Notes: generated by a model from the sequence alone, not told the origin. DNA of 64,000 nt from Prosapia bicincta (GCA_036971475.1 JBAIZL010000006.1:16347459-16411458), one strand, 5' to 3'. Shown: positions 1 to 63,881, numbered from the stretch's first letter. A program made the numbers and translations.

Positions 1-21
1 AGCTCTACTAGAACTAAACTA

Positions 22-24
<3 letters not shown>
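1..24. repeat. Edge of a PLE-2/3-type terminal hairpin
   Basis: The first bases (AGCTCTACTAGAACTAA...) are the reverse complement of the outer end of the terminal repeats at 19342 and 27595 (TAGGTTAGTTCTAGTAGAGCT). An (AT)n tract follows, as in the other copies. The rest of the repeat lies to the left of the window. Confidence 0.65.

Positions 25-38
<14 letters not shown>

Positions 39-98
<60 letters not shown>
39..98. repeat. (AT)n microsatellite
   Basis: About 60 bp of pure AT after a poly-A tract, joining the edge repeat to the end of the PLE-1 copy at 98. Confidence 0.95.
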
Positions 99-100
<2 letters not shown>

Positions 101-1278
101 TTGATATTTAATATTATCCATTGTTTTTCCGTTGCACTGACTTTATGAAGTTAATATATTACTATTTTTGAGTAATTTTATCCACCATTAAGTGCAATAA
201 TTTTACCTTGAGTGATGAGGCACCTTTCGGTCTTTGACCATTGTCGAATCACTGATTGTTCTCTGCTGTGGATGCTACGTCCGTGAAGCCGGTGTTTGTT
301 GAAGTTACGCGCACTATTTCTTGATCTGTGTGTATGAGGTTTCTGTATAGTATGACTTCTGTATATGTTGTTTGTAAATTCATTAAGTTGTTGTGTATGT
401 TTTTATAAATGTGGTATTTTTCTAGTGAGTTTAGTTCTATTGGGTTGTTATTTATTTCCAGTATGGTTAGGTTATTTTCGTAATTTGTAATTTCGTGTTT
501 ATGGGAAATTAGGTGTGCTGCAACATTTGATACTTTAGAATTTTTATTTTTGAATGCTCTATAATGTTCTTCAAATCTTATTTTAAATGTTCTGGATGTT
601 TTTCCTATGTAAAAAGCGTTACAGTTGTTGCATGTGATTTTGTAGATTCCTGATAGGTTATGTTTTTCTGAATTTGTTATGTGGTTTTTGTTACTAAGAT
701 ATTTTATTATTTTGTTGTTTGGTTTGTAAGTTGGAGTGTAGTATTCTTTGTTGTATATATTTGTTACTTTTTCTATTTTGTTATTGGTATATTTATATTT
801 TAGGTAGATTTTTTTTATTTTTATTGTTTTCGTGTTCCGGTTGTAGTGTTGTGTTGAGGTTAGGTTTTTTTGTGAATTTATTGTATATATTTTTTATAAT
901 GTGTTTGTTGTATCCATTTTCTATTGCTATTTTTGTAATGTTATCTAATTCTTCATTTAATTTTTGTTTGTTATCCTGTGTGTATTTTATTGCTTTATTT
1001 ATCATGTTACTGTAAGTGTTAATTTTGTGTGTCCAGGGGTGGTTAGATTTGTAGTGTATTGTGGTGTTGTTGGAAGTAGGTTTCCTGTATACTGTAGTTT
1101 CTATTTTATTATCATTTATATTTAAAGTAATGTCGAGGAAGTTGATTGTTCTATTTGTTTCTGTTTCAACGGTGAATTGTATGTTTTCGTTGTATGTATT
1201 TAGTTTGTTTAATATTATGACGTGTTCGTTGTGAATGGTAGGTTGGTATATTAGAAGTATATCGTCTACATATCTTGT
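98..1278 (-). mobile_element. PLE-1 fragment, left arm of a palindromic dimer
   Basis: Minus-strand 5'-truncated Penelope-like element. The coding remnant runs from 1278 to about 249: it starts at the RT catalytic motif TRYVDDIL, then TINFLDITLN, then HPWTHKIN. A 1-bp expansion of a poly-T tract near 810 shifts the frame before the GIY-YIG domain, so the copy is dead. The untranslated end (98-248) contains the conserved terminal stem-loop and the CCATTGTTTTTCCGTTGCAC segment shared by all PLE-1 copies. It pairs with the arm at 1282-2414. Confidence 0.9.
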
Positions 1279-1281
1279 TGG

Positions 1282-2310
1282 ACAAGATATGTAGACGATA
1301 TACTTGTAATATACCAACCTACCATTCACAACGAACACGTCATAATATTAAACAAACTAAATACATACAACGAAAACATACAATTCACCGTTGAAACAGA
1401 AACAAATAGAACAATCAACTTCCTCAACATTACTTTAAATATAAATGATAATAAAATAGAAACTACAGTATACAGGAAACCTACTTCCAACAACACCACA
1501 ATACACTACAAATCTAACCACCCCTGGACACACAAAATTAACACTTACAGTAACATGATAAATAAAGCAATAAAATACACACAGGATAACAAACAAAAAT
1601 TAAATGAAGAATTAGATAACATTACAAAAATAGCAATAGAAAATGGATACAACAAACACATTATAAAAAATATATACAATAAATTCACAAAAAAACCTAA
1701 CCTCAACACAACACTACAACCGGAACACGAAAACAATAAAAATAAAAAAATCTACCTAAAATATAAATATACCAATAACAAAATAGAAAAAGTAACAAAT
1801 ATATACAACAAAGAATACTACACTCCAACTTACAAACCAAACAACAAAATAATAAAATATCTTAGTAACAAAAACCACATAACAAATTCAGAAAAACATA
1901 ACCTATCAGGAATCTACAAAATCACATGCAACAACTGTAACGCTTTTTACATAGGAAAAACATCCAGAACATTTAAAATAAGATTTGAAGAACATTATAG
2001 AGCATTCAAAAATAAAAATTCTAAAGTATCAAATGTTGCAGCACACCTAATTTCCCATAAACACGAAATTACAAATTACGAAAATAACCTAACCATACTG
2101 GAAATAAATAACAACCCAATAGAACTAAACTCACTAGAAAAATACCACATTTATAAAAACATACACAACAACTTAATGAATTTACAAACAACATATACAG
2201 AAGACATACTATACAGAAACCTCATACACACAGATCAAGAAATAGTGTGCGTAACTTCAACAAACACCGGCTTCACGGACGTAGCATCCACAGCAGAGAA
2301 CAATCAGTGA
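1282..2310 (+). pseudogene. PLE-1 RT C-terminus plus GIY-YIG endonuclease, right arm
   Basis: An open frame from 1282 to the TGA at 2308-2310, without its own start because the element is truncated at RT motif C. In order: TRYVDDILVIYQP (catalytic YVDD), SNHPWTHKIN, SGIYKITCNNCNAFYIGKTS (GIY...YIG with CxxC between), HLISHKHEI and the LEKYHIY segment holding the likely catalytic Glu. The frame is uninterrupted, unlike the left arm. It lacks RT motifs A and B, so it cannot be an active RT. Confidence 0.88.
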
Positions 2311-2660
2311 TTCGACAATGGTCAAAGACCGAAAGGTGCCTCATCACTCAAGGTAAAATTATTGCACTTAATGGTGGATAAAATTACTCAAAAATAGTAA
2401 TATATTAACTTCATATATATATATATATGAAGTTAATATATTACTATTTTTGAGTAATTTTATCCACCATTAAGTGCAATAATTTTACCTTGAGTGATGA
2501 GGCACCTTTCGGTCACTTGACCATTGTCGAATCACTCGACCAGAGTGATTCGACAATGGTCAAGTGACCGAAAGGTGCCTCATCACTCAAGGCAAAATTA
2601 TTGCACTTAATGGTGGATAAAATTACTTACAATAGTAATATATTAACTTCATAAGGTCAG
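2311..2660. repeat. PLE-1 terminal repeat and two inverted solo copies
   Basis: The 3' end of the right-arm PLE (to 2414) is followed by a short (AT)n. Then come two head-to-head solo terminal repeats (2430-2538 and 2544-2654), meeting at GAATCACTCGACCAGAGTGA. Each has the terminal stem-loop with GGTCA...TGACC and GAAA. The arms differ at a few bases, so they are not exact copies. Confidence 0.85.
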
Positions 2661-2707
2661 TGCAATGGAAAAACAATGGATAACGTAAAATATCAAGAAT
2701 ATATATA

Positions 2708-4420
2708 TATTCATATTTTACGTTGTCCATTATTTTTCCGTTGCACTGACTTTATGAAGTTGATATGTTACTATTGTAAATACTTTTATCTACCACTAAG
2801 TGCAATAGTTTTACCTTGTTGTGATGAGTCACCTTTCGGTCCGTGATGTTCGTATTTGTTGACGTTACACGCATTTTCTCTTGATTTACGTGTATGATGT
2901 TTTTATATAGTATGTCTTCTGTATATGTGGTCTGTAGGTTCATTAAATTGTTGTGTGTGTTTTTATAAATGTGGAATTTTTCTAGTGAGTTTAGTTCTAT
3001 TGGGTTATTATTTATTTCAAGTATGGTTAGGTTATTTTCGTAATTTGTTATTTCATGTTTATGTGATATTAGGTGTGCTGCAACATTTGATACTTTTGTA
3101 ATTTTATTTTTGAATGCTATGTAATGTTCTTCAAACCTTATTCTAAATGATCTGGTCGTTTTCCCTATGTAAAAAGTGTTGCAGTCGTTATATGTAATTT
3201 TGTAAATTCCTGATAGGTTATGTTTTTCTGTATTTGTTTTGTGGTTTGTGTTATTAAGATATTCTATTATTTTGTTGTTTGGTTTTGTATGTAGGAGTGT
3301 GGTATTCTTTGTTGTGTATATTTGTTAATTTTTCTATTTTGTTATTGGTGTATTTATATTTTAGGTAGATTTTTTTATTTTTATTATTTTTGTGTTCTGG
3401 TTGTAATGTTGTGTTGAGGTTAGGTTTTTTGTAAATTTATTGTATATGTTTTTTATAAGGTGTTTGTTGTATCCATTTTCTATTGCTATTTTTGTAATGT
3501 TATCTAATTCTTCATTTAATTTTTGTTTGTTATCTTGTGTGTATTTTATTGCTTTGTTTATCATGTTACTGTAAGTGTTAATTTTGTGTGTCCAGGGGTG
3601 GTTAGATTCGTAGTGTATTGTAGTGTTGTTGGAAGTAGGTTTTCTGTGTACTGTAGTTTCTATTTTATTGTTATTTATATTTAATCTAATGTCAAGATAA
3701 TTAATTGTTCTCTTTGTTTCTATTTCGACAGTGAATTGTATGTTTTCGTTGTATATATTTAGTTTGTTTAGTATTATGTGTTCGTTGTGAATGGTAGGTT
3801 GGTATATTACAAGTATATCGTCTACGTATCTTGTCCATAGTAAAATATTATGTGTGTTTATTATAGGTTTAATTATTATTTGTTCAAAGTGTTGTAGATA
3901 TATTTCTGACATGAATGATGATATGGGTGATCCCATGGGGAGTCCAGTTGTTTGTTGATAGTATTTATTGTTAAATTGGAAGTAATTTTGGTTACATATG
4001 TGTTTTGTTAGTGTAATGATACTATTTATTGTGTTTTCTTTTTCGTTATTGTGTATTAGTTTGTTTTTCATTATTTCTATGGTTTCTTCTATTGGGATAC
4101 TAGGGTACATGTTAGTTATGTCATAACTTATTATTTTAGTGTTGTAGTTTGTTTCTATGTTTTTATTTTATTAATTAATTTGTATCCATTTTTTATATTG
4201 TATGTGTTGTTGATATGTATTTTATATCTTATTATTTTGTCTAGTATTTTTGCGATTATGCAGGATGGTGCTGTTTTGAAATTTATTAGTGGTCTAAATG
4301 GTGTGTCGGGTTTGTGGACTTTTGGTATACCTGTTAATATTGGTGCACATGATTTGAATGGGTAAAGTCTTGTGTGGTATTTTAATTTATTGTTATAGTT
4401 TAGGGTATTTTAGTTTTGGT
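2708..4420 (-). mobile_element. PLE-1 fragment with RT and degraded GIY-YIG
   Basis: Minus-strand copy from about 4420 to the terminal end at 2708. Residues equivalent to the FRPLINF segment lie near 4250-4330. RT motif A (MYPSIPIEE), motif B (TTGLPMGSPIS) and motif C (RYVDDILVIYQP) lie in an open stretch 3361-4110. Below 3420 the frame shifts (a base is lost in a poly-T run) and the GIY-YIG region is broken. It is an older, more diverged copy than the array at 59-64 kb. Confidence 0.88.
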
Positions 4421-4426
4421 TTTAAA

Positions 4427-4880
4427 TCCAACTAACAAATACCTTAATACAATAAAAAAACCTAATAGTCACACACAGAAATCAATCATAATACAACAAT
4501 CATAATACTAAACAAACTAAATATATACAATGAAAACATACAATTCACTGTCGAAACAGAAACAAACAGAACAATCAACTATCTTGACATTATATTAAAT
4601 ATAAATAACAATAAAATAGAAACTACTGTACACAGAAAATCTACTTCCAACACCACAATACACTACAAATCTAACCACCCCTGGACACACAAAATTAACG
4701 TTGTAATGTCAACAAATATCAACATCACAGACCGAATATCTACACCAGAAAAAATAATCAGTGATTCGACAATGGTCAAGTGACCGAAAGGTACCTCATC
4801 ACAAAAAGGTAAAATTATTGCACTTAGTGGTGGATAAAAGTATTTACAATAGTAATATATCAACGTCATATATATTGTAA
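4427..4880 (+). mobile_element. PLE-1 internally deleted copy, opposite orientation
   Basis: Plus-strand remnant. It starts at the PTNKYLNTIK segment, jumps at about 4490 to the RT tail (LNKLNIYNENIQFTVETETN), then jumps again at about 4700 from HPWTHKIN directly to MSTNINITDR, which removes the GIY-YIG domain. The second junction stays in frame. The terminal stem-loop follows (4756-4800). It lies tail-away from the copy at 2708-4420, forming an inverted pair. Confidence 0.82.
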
Positions 4881-5883
4881 TGTTTTTATATAAACACAAA
4901 AGTAATAAATAACAATAATTCAGAATATAATAGAAGTAAATTAAAAATGGATGAAAAAAAAGAAATGAAAGAGAGTAAACAATGGAGCCATAACCTAAAA
5001 AAAAAATTATAAAATATTAAAACCAAGATGGCAGCTAGTATAATTATGAAACAGCTGATGTTTTCCAAATGTAGAATTGTACAAAATCTAAAAATTATTG
5101 CATAGAGGATAAAACTTAACTATCCAGGTAAGGGCGTGAAGATCAAATAATCGGTAGGTTAAACAACAGATGTTTCAACAATTAACAAAGTTTTATTTTT
5201 TCTCTAGAAATTTCAATTAGAAAAATTCATTGTTAGGGAAGCTTGCATTGGAACTGGAAGCAAAAACTTAGTGGCCAAAATTTTATTTAAAGGAAGAATT
5301 CAAGCATAAAAAAAATAGTAGTGAAAGATTTGTTTATAGAAATACATTTAAAAGGTTAGAAATTTGAACAAAAACATTAAACGTCAGATAAGTAATTAAA
5401 TTTAAGAAAAGATTGTAAACTATTATATTGTAAATTCAAAATTAATAACTTTAGGCCTAGGCGTTTCTTTTATAAAATTTATTACAACTTTAATTGCATA
5501 AACTAAATTTTAATTTGTCATAATAACTCACCGAATAACCTGAAAGAAGGAGTCTTGTGATGGTTAACTAAATTAGAAAATAGAGAAAGTGTATTTTTAA
5601 AAAAAATATTGTAACTAGAATAAGATTTAAAAAAACTAAATTAAACAAAAATTAATCGAATTATAAGAAAGAGTTTTATTTAAATGGTAAGTAATAAAAA
5701 ATAAAAGTAATGGGAATCTAAATTTTACTGTTAGGGTTACAATTATTTGTAATTCTAACTGGCGCCCAGCAATTTATTATTTTCTAAAGATTAGTATTAT
5801 TAAATTTTGTGTTATTATAAATAAATATATTTAAATTATTCAAAATTATTTTAAAAAATTCAAAAAAATATATAAAAAAATAT

Positions 5884-5885
<2 letters not shown>
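4881..5885. other. Intronic or flanking unique sequence
   Basis: AT-rich sequence without a recognisable gene or repeat, except (AT)n and TTTA runs from 5886 to 5945. No exon with a fitting phase and splice sites was seen. Confidence 0.5.
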
Positions 5886-5929
<44 letters not shown>

Positions 5930-5944
5930 TTATTTATTTATTTA

Positions 5945-7728
<1,784 letters not shown>

Positions 7729-7963
7729 ATATATAAACACTCTTATATAAGTGTGTTCGTGCGTGTATGTGTCTATAATATTAAACATAAATAGCAGATA
7801 TTTATAACAATTCTAAATAAAACTAAAACTTCTTAATTTTTGTTTAAAGTTAGCTTAAAAACTGATTTAAAAACACCAATTGGGTGATGTGTATTAATAT
7901 TTGTACACAAAAAATACTTAAAATCTATTCTACAAGGATAAAATCCAGTACATTAGAACATAC

Positions 7964-58337
<50,374 letters not shown>

Positions 58338-58339
58338 CT

Positions 58340-59339
58340 AAAAATAAAATGCAAATATATATAAATAAATATAGCGATTGAGTGTGTGTGTAGGTGTGAT
58401 GGATATGTGTCTGTATGTTTCTTTAGAAGTGAAATTTAGAGGTTTCTTTTCAGATGCATTTTTTCAATTGTATAAGTACAATGACTCCAAATATTAAAGT
58501 CCATTTTACTTGTTAAGCTATGAAGGCTAATTGTTTCTATTAAAATATTTCTATTGAAATTGTCACAAGATACAGAGTTATTACAGATAAAATACATCTT
58601 AGTTCCGTCTGACGATTGTCAGTGATCAATAGTGACGTCAGTTTTTTAAAATTGGGTTCATATAGTTTTTCTCATGTATTTAGTGTAAATATGTATAAAC
58701 ATTTTTTTAAAATTATTTTCGTTTTTCATAATTGTAAAGTAAACAATTATAAGACATGAGCACAAGAGGGCCTACAATCAACTGCTAATTATCAGACCAT
58801 AAGTGACATTTTATTTTTAATTAACGTTTTTATTTAATGTCTTTTAATAACTATTAATTTTTTTATAATAGGCAATTCGAATTATAATTGTTTAATTCGA
58901 ACTGAGCTCTTGAAAAGGAATTTTGGAAAGAAATTCGAAATGTTAAGTGTTTAAAAAAGCAAAATTGTCAGTGATCTGTCATTAGCCTATATAAACAAAT
59001 TTTTAATTAATTTATTTATTTCTAAATAATTTACTTACCCCACATATTTATTATTTTAAATATGAAAATGAATACTTTCAATATTATTTTTATTACAAAA
59101 AGTTATTTTTTTACTAATAATGATTAAAAAAATCAATTAAATTTATGCTTTAAATTTGTTCGGTTATGACGGTCTTTAACGAGTGAAAGTCGCATCGCGT
59201 TTCTTTTCTTTGTTTATAGGTTAGGGCCAATTTAACGTCTGACAGACATATTATAGTAGTTGTGTTACTTTTCTCCTGTAACAGTGACGTCTGGTTGACG
59301 TGGTATAGTGGTTGTGTGATTTTTGTGTGTGTATATAAT

Positions 59340-59340
<1 letters not shown>
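58340..59340. other. Intron sequence
   Basis: No gene or named repeat is recognised between the first visible exon and the (AT)n at 59346-59387. Confidence 0.5.
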
Positions 59341-59390
<50 letters not shown>

Positions 59391-59432
59391 GTTAAAATAT
59401 TACTATGTAAGTAATTTTATCTATGTAAGTAT

Positions 59433-61055
59433 TTAATAGTCACTCACCGTAACACCCTAAACTATAACAATAAATTAAAATACCACACAAGATTATACCC
59501 ATTCAAACCATGCGCACCAGTATTATCAGGGATACCTAAAATCCACAAACCCAACACACCATTTAGACCACTAATAAATTTCACAACAGCACCATCTTAC
59601 ATAATCGCAAAAATTCTAGACAAAATCCTAAGATCTAAAATACATATCAACAACACATACAATATAAAAAATGGATACGAATTAATTAATAAAATAAAAA
59701 CGATAAAAACAAACAGCAACACAAAAATAATAAGTTATGACATAACTAACATGTACCCTAGTATCCCAATAGAAGAAACCATAGAAATAATAAAAAACAA
59801 ACTGATACACAATAACGAAAAAAGAAACATAATAGATAGTATCATTACGCTAACCAAACACATATGTAACCAAAATTACTTCCAATTTAACAATAAATAT
59901 TATAAACAAACAACAGGACTTCCCATGGGTTCACCCATATCATCTGTCATGTCAGAAATATATTTACAACACTTTGAACAAATAATAATTAAACCTATAA
60001 TAAACACACACAATATCTCACTATGGACAAGATATGTAGACGATATACTTGTAATATACCAACCTACCATTCACAACGAACACGTCATAATATTAAACAA
60101 ACTAAATACATACAACGAAAACATACAATTCACCGTTGAAACAGAAACAAATAGAACAATCAACTTCCTCGACATTACTTTAAATATAAATGATAATAAA
60201 ATAGAAACTACAGTATACAGGAAACCTACTTCCAACAACACCACAATACATTACAAATCTAACCACCCCTGGACACACAAAATTAACACTTACAGTAACA
60301 TGATAAATAAAGCAATAAAATACACACAGGATAACAAACAAAAATTAAATGAAGAATTAGATAACATTACAAAAATAGCAATAGAAAATGGATACAACAA
60401 ACACATTATAAAAAATATATACAATAAATTCACAAAAAAACCTAACCTCAACACAACACTACAACCGGAACACAAAAATAATGAAAATAAAAAAATCTAC
60501 CTAGAATATAAATACACCAATAACAAAATAGAAAAAATAACAAATATATACAACAAAGAATACTACACTCCAACTTACAAACCAAACAACAAAATAATAA
60601 AATATCTTAATAACACAAACCACATAACAAATTCAGAAAAACATACCCTATCAGGAATTTACAAAATCACATGCAACAACTGTAACGCTTTTTACATAGG
60701 AAAAACAACCAGAACATTTAAAATAAGATTTGAAGAACATTATAGAGCATTCAAAAACAAAAATTCTAAAGTATCAAATGTTGCAGCACACCTAATATCC
60801 CATAAACACGAAATAACAAATTACGAAAATAACCTAACCATACTGGAAATAAATAACAACCCAATAGAACTAAACTCACTAGAAAAATACCACATTTATA
60901 AAAACATACACAACAACTTAATGAATCTACAAACAACATATACAGAAGACATACTATATAGAAATATCATACACACAGATCAAGAAAAAGTGTGCGTAAC
61001 GTCAACAAACACCAACTTCACAGACCGAACATCCACAACAGAAAAACATCAGTGA
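59433..61055 (+). CDS. PLE-1 array copy 1: 5'-truncated RT and GIY-YIG ORF
   Basis: An open frame equivalent to residues 318-857 of copy 2 and nearly identical to it (for example Lys/Glu swaps at 60506, 60524 and Asn/Thr at 60647). It begins directly after a 35-bp piece of PLE-1 terminal repeat next to (AT)n, so it is 5'-truncated and has lost the N-terminal third. It contains KIHKPNTPFRPLINF, MYPSIP, TTGLPMGSPIS, YVDD and the full GIY-YIG domain. The internal ATG at 59751 is not a natural start. It is followed, 126 bp later, by the start of copy 2. Confidence 0.9.
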   Translation, partial: LIVTHRNTLNYNNKLKYHTRLYPFKPCAPVLSGIPKIHKPNTPFRPLINFTTAPSYIIAKILDKILRSKIHINNTYNIKNGYELINKIKTIKTNSNTKIISYDITNMYPSIPIEETIEIIKNKLIHNNEKRNIIDSIITLTKHICNQNYFQFNNKYYKQTTGLPMGSPISSVMSEIYLQHFEQIIIKPIINTHNISLWTRYVDDILVIYQPTIHNEHVIILNKLNTYNENIQFTVETETNRTINFLDITLNINDNKIETTVYRKPTSNNTTIHYKSNHPWTHKINTYSNMINKAIKYTQDNKQKLNEELDNITKIAIENGYNKHIIKNIYNKFTKKPNLNTTLQPEHKNNENKKIYLEYKYTNNKIEKITNIYNKEYYTPTYKPNNKIIKYLNNTNHITNSEKHTLSGIYKITCNNCNAFYIGKTTRTFKIRFEEHYRAFKNKNSKVSNVAAHLISHKHEITNYENNLTILEINNNPIELNSLEKYHIYKNIHNNLMNLQTTYTEDILYRNIIHTDQEKVCVTSTNTNFTDRTSTTEKHQ

Positions 61056-61181
61056 TTCGACAATGGTCAATTGACCGAAAGGTGCCTCATCACTCAAGGT
61101 AAAATTATTGCACTTAATGGTGGATAAAATTACTTACATAGTAATATATTAACTTCATAAAGTCAGTGCAACGGAAAAACA
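61051..61181 (+). repeat. PLE-1 unit junction with terminal stem-loop
   Basis: The 126-bp spacer between ORFs plus the last codons. Outer stem AGTGAT (61051-61056) pairs with ATCACT (61089-61094). An inner stem GGTC/GACC is followed by GAAA (61077-61080). The rest (TCAAGGTAAAATTATTGCAC to CAACGGAAAAACA) ends at the ATG of copy 2. It recurs exactly at 63751-63881. It may hold promoter and ribozyme functions, as in PLE pseudo-LTRs (inference). Confidence 0.85.
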
Positions 61182-63755
61182 ATGGATAACGTCAAATATC
61201 AAGAATTTAATACCTACCAAGGTAAACAACTGTACCGTAAATATCTTAACCTAAAAATCAAACTCCAGAATTGCATCAACAAAATACAGTTTAATAAAAA
61301 ATGCTTAACACTTAATATAACACCAAAATACGCAAAATTACACATAAAAAATAAACAAAACACTATTATCAATAAAGCAACAAAAATAGCAGAATCACAC
61401 ATTATTAAACAAAACATTAAAGCTGCCTACCATAAAAAAAGCCAAATCAATTTACAACTATACACAACCAACTTGGAAATAATGAAAACTTTTGACACTC
61501 TCACACCTATTATTCACGAAAAAACACAACAAATTATAATAAAACATAAAACAAACACTATTAACAGACAAAACAAAAAAATCGAAAATTTATCAAAACA
61601 ACTTAACCTAAAAAATAGCCTAGATCCAATCCACACATCAAAACAACAACATAACCTAAAAAATAGCCTAGAACCAACCCACACCTCTAACAATAATAAA
61701 TTCATAAACTTAACTAAAACACAATTCACTGAAAAAGAAAAAATAATAATATCAAATTCCTTCAAATATAACCTACCTAACTTCAACAAAAAACAAATAA
61801 TAAAAAACCTAATAGTTGACACAGAATCTAACATCTACAAAATTACGCACCAAAATACTGAACACATAAGAAATAATATTAATAATAAAATTAACCTTAT
61901 AAAAACGGAAAAAAACAAAAAAACGGAACAATATATTAATAAAAAAGAAATTATAAAACTCAGAGAAAAACTAGAAAACAACGACTACTTAATATTAAAA
62001 TCAGATAAAACAAATACTCCAGTAATAATAGAAAATACCAAATATATCGATTCAATGACTAACTACATAAAAGAAAATAAATACGAACAAATCCCAGATC
62101 CAACTAACAAATACCTTATTACAATAAAAAACTTAATAGTCACTCACCGTAACACCCTAAACTATAACAATAAATTAAAATACCACACAAGATTATACCC
62201 ATTCAAACCATGCGCACCAGTATTATCAGGGATACCTAAAATCCACAAACCCAACACACCATTTAGACCACTAATAAATTTCACAACAGCACCATCTTAC
62301 ATAATCGCAAAAATTCTAGACAAAATCCTAAGATCTAAAATACATATCAACAACACATACAATATAAAAAATGGATACGAATTAATTAATAAAATAAAAA
62401 CGATAAAAACAAACAGCAACACAAAAATAATAAGTTATGACATAACTAACATGTACCCTAGTATCCCAATAGAAGAAACCATAGAAATAATAAAAAACAA
62501 ACTGATACACAATAACGAAAAAAGAAACATAATAGATAGTATCATTACGCTAACCAAACACATATGTAACCAAAATTACTTCCAATTTAACAATAAATAT
62601 TATAAACAAACAACAGGACTTCCCATGGGTTCACCCATATCATCTGTCATGTCAGAAATATATTTACAACACTTTGAACAAATAATAATTAAACCTATAA
62701 TAAACACACACAATATCTCACTATGGACAAGATATGTAGACGATATACTTGTAATATACCAACCTACCATTCACAACGAACACGTCATAATATTAAACAA
62801 ACTAAATACATACAACGAAAACATACAATTCACCGTTGAAACAGAAACAAATAGAACAATCAACTTCCTCGACATTACTTTAAATATAAATGATAATAAA
62901 ATAGAAACTACAGTATACAGGAAACCTACTTCCAACAACACCACAATACATTACAAATCTAACCACCCCTGGACACACAAAATTAACACTTACAGTAACA
63001 TGATAAATAAAGCAATAAAATACACACAGGATAACAAACAAAAATTAAATGAAGAATTAGATAACATTACAAAAATAGCAATAGAAAATGGATACAACAA
63101 ACACATTATAAAAAATATATACAATAAATTCACAAAAAAACCTAACCTCAACACAACACTACAACCGGAACACAAAAATAATGAAAATAAAAAAATCTAC
63201 CTAAAATATAAATACACCAATAACGAAATAGAAAAAATAACAAATATATACAACAAAGAATACTACACTCCAACTTACAAACCAAACAACAAAATAATAA
63301 AATATCTTAATAACACAAACCACATAACAAATTCAGAAAAACATAACCTATCAGGAATTTACAAAATCACATGCAACAACTGTAACGCTTTTTACATAGG
63401 AAAAACAACCAGAACATTTAAAATAAGATTTGAAGAACATTATAGAGCATTCAAAAACAAAAATTCTAAAGTATCAAATGTTGCAGCACACCTAATATCC
63501 CATAAACACGAAATAACAAATTACGAAAATAACCTAACCATACTGGAAATAAATAACAACCCAATAGAACTAAACTCACTAGAAAAATACCACATTTATA
63601 AAAACATACACAACAACTTAATGAATCTACAAACAACATATACAGAAGACATACTATATAGAAATATCATACACACAGATCAAGAAAAAGTGTGCGTAAC
63701 GTCAACAAACACCAACTTCACAGACCGAACATCCACAACAGAAAAACATCAGTGA
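61182..63755 (+). CDS. PLE-1 array copy 2: intact Penelope-like RT-GIY-YIG protein
   Basis: Intact 857-codon ORF, the only complete PLE in the window. The Lys/Asn-rich N-terminus (1-260) is followed by a SDKTNTPVII segment (near 274-283) replacing the usual DKG. Next come PKIHKPNTPFRPLINF, RT motif A YDITNMYPSIP (Asp 420), motif B TTGLPMGSPIS (479-485), motif C YVDD (518-521) and motif D FLDITLN. GIY-YIG follows at 724-740 (SGIYKITCNNCNAFYIG), with CxxC 731/734, R749 and likely catalytic E801. The length fits PLE proteins (about 800-900 aa). The start ATG lies 126 bp after the stop of copy 1. The protein would copy RNA into DNA and cut target DNA. It may be active. Confidence 0.92.
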   Translation: MDNVKYQEFNTYQGKQLYRKYLNLKIKLQNCINKIQFNKKCLTLNITPKYAKLHIKNKQNTIINKATKIAESHIIKQNIKAAYHKKSQINLQLYTTNLEIMKTFDTLTPIIHEKTQQIIIKHKTNTINRQNKKIENLSKQLNLKNSLDPIHTSKQQHNLKNSLEPTHTSNNNKFINLTKTQFTEKEKIIISNSFKYNLPNFNKKQIIKNLIVDTESNIYKITHQNTEHIRNNINNKINLIKTEKNKKTEQYINKKEIIKLREKLENNDYLILKSDKTNTPVIIENTKYIDSMTNYIKENKYEQIPDPTNKYLITIKNLIVTHRNTLNYNNKLKYHTRLYPFKPCAPVLSGIPKIHKPNTPFRPLINFTTAPSYIIAKILDKILRSKIHINNTYNIKNGYELINKIKTIKTNSNTKIISYDITNMYPSIPIEETIEIIKNKLIHNNEKRNIIDSIITLTKHICNQNYFQFNNKYYKQTTGLPMGSPISSVMSEIYLQHFEQIIIKPIINTHNISLWTRYVDDILVIYQPTIHNEHVIILNKLNTYNENIQFTVETETNRTINFLDITLNINDNKIETTVYRKPTSNNTTIHYKSNHPWTHKINTYSNMINKAIKYTQDNKQKLNEELDNITKIAIENGYNKHIIKNIYNKFTKKPNLNTTLQPEHKNNENKKIYLKYKYTNNEIEKITNIYNKEYYTPTYKPNNKIIKYLNNTNHITNSEKHNLSGIYKITCNNCNAFYIGKTTRTFKIRFEEHYRAFKNKNSKVSNVAAHLISHKHEITNYENNLTILEINNNPIELNSLEKYHIYKNIHNNLMNLQTTYTEDILYRNIIHTDQEKVCVTSTNTNFTDRTSTTEKHQ

Positions 63756-63881
63756 TTCGACAATGGTCAATTGACCGAAAGGTGCCTCATCACTCAAGGT
63801 AAAATTATTGCACTTAATGGTGGATAAAATTACTTACATAGTAATATATTAACTTCATAAAGTCAGTGCAACGGAAAAACA

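Noticed and set aside
719..1015. Open frame rich in Leu/Phe/Cys resembling a membrane protein; similar frames at 1545, 60290 and 62990
   Set aside because: These are antisense shadows of the Lys/Asn-rich PLE-1 coding region; the reverse complement of AAA/AAT-rich codons always gives Phe/Ile/Leu.
61051..61094. Canonical hammerhead ribozyme in the PLE-1 junction
   Set aside because: No exact CTGANGA box is present on either strand. The minus strand has GTGATGA with GAA, lacking the conserved C, and the flanks pair with each other. Reported only as hammerhead-like.
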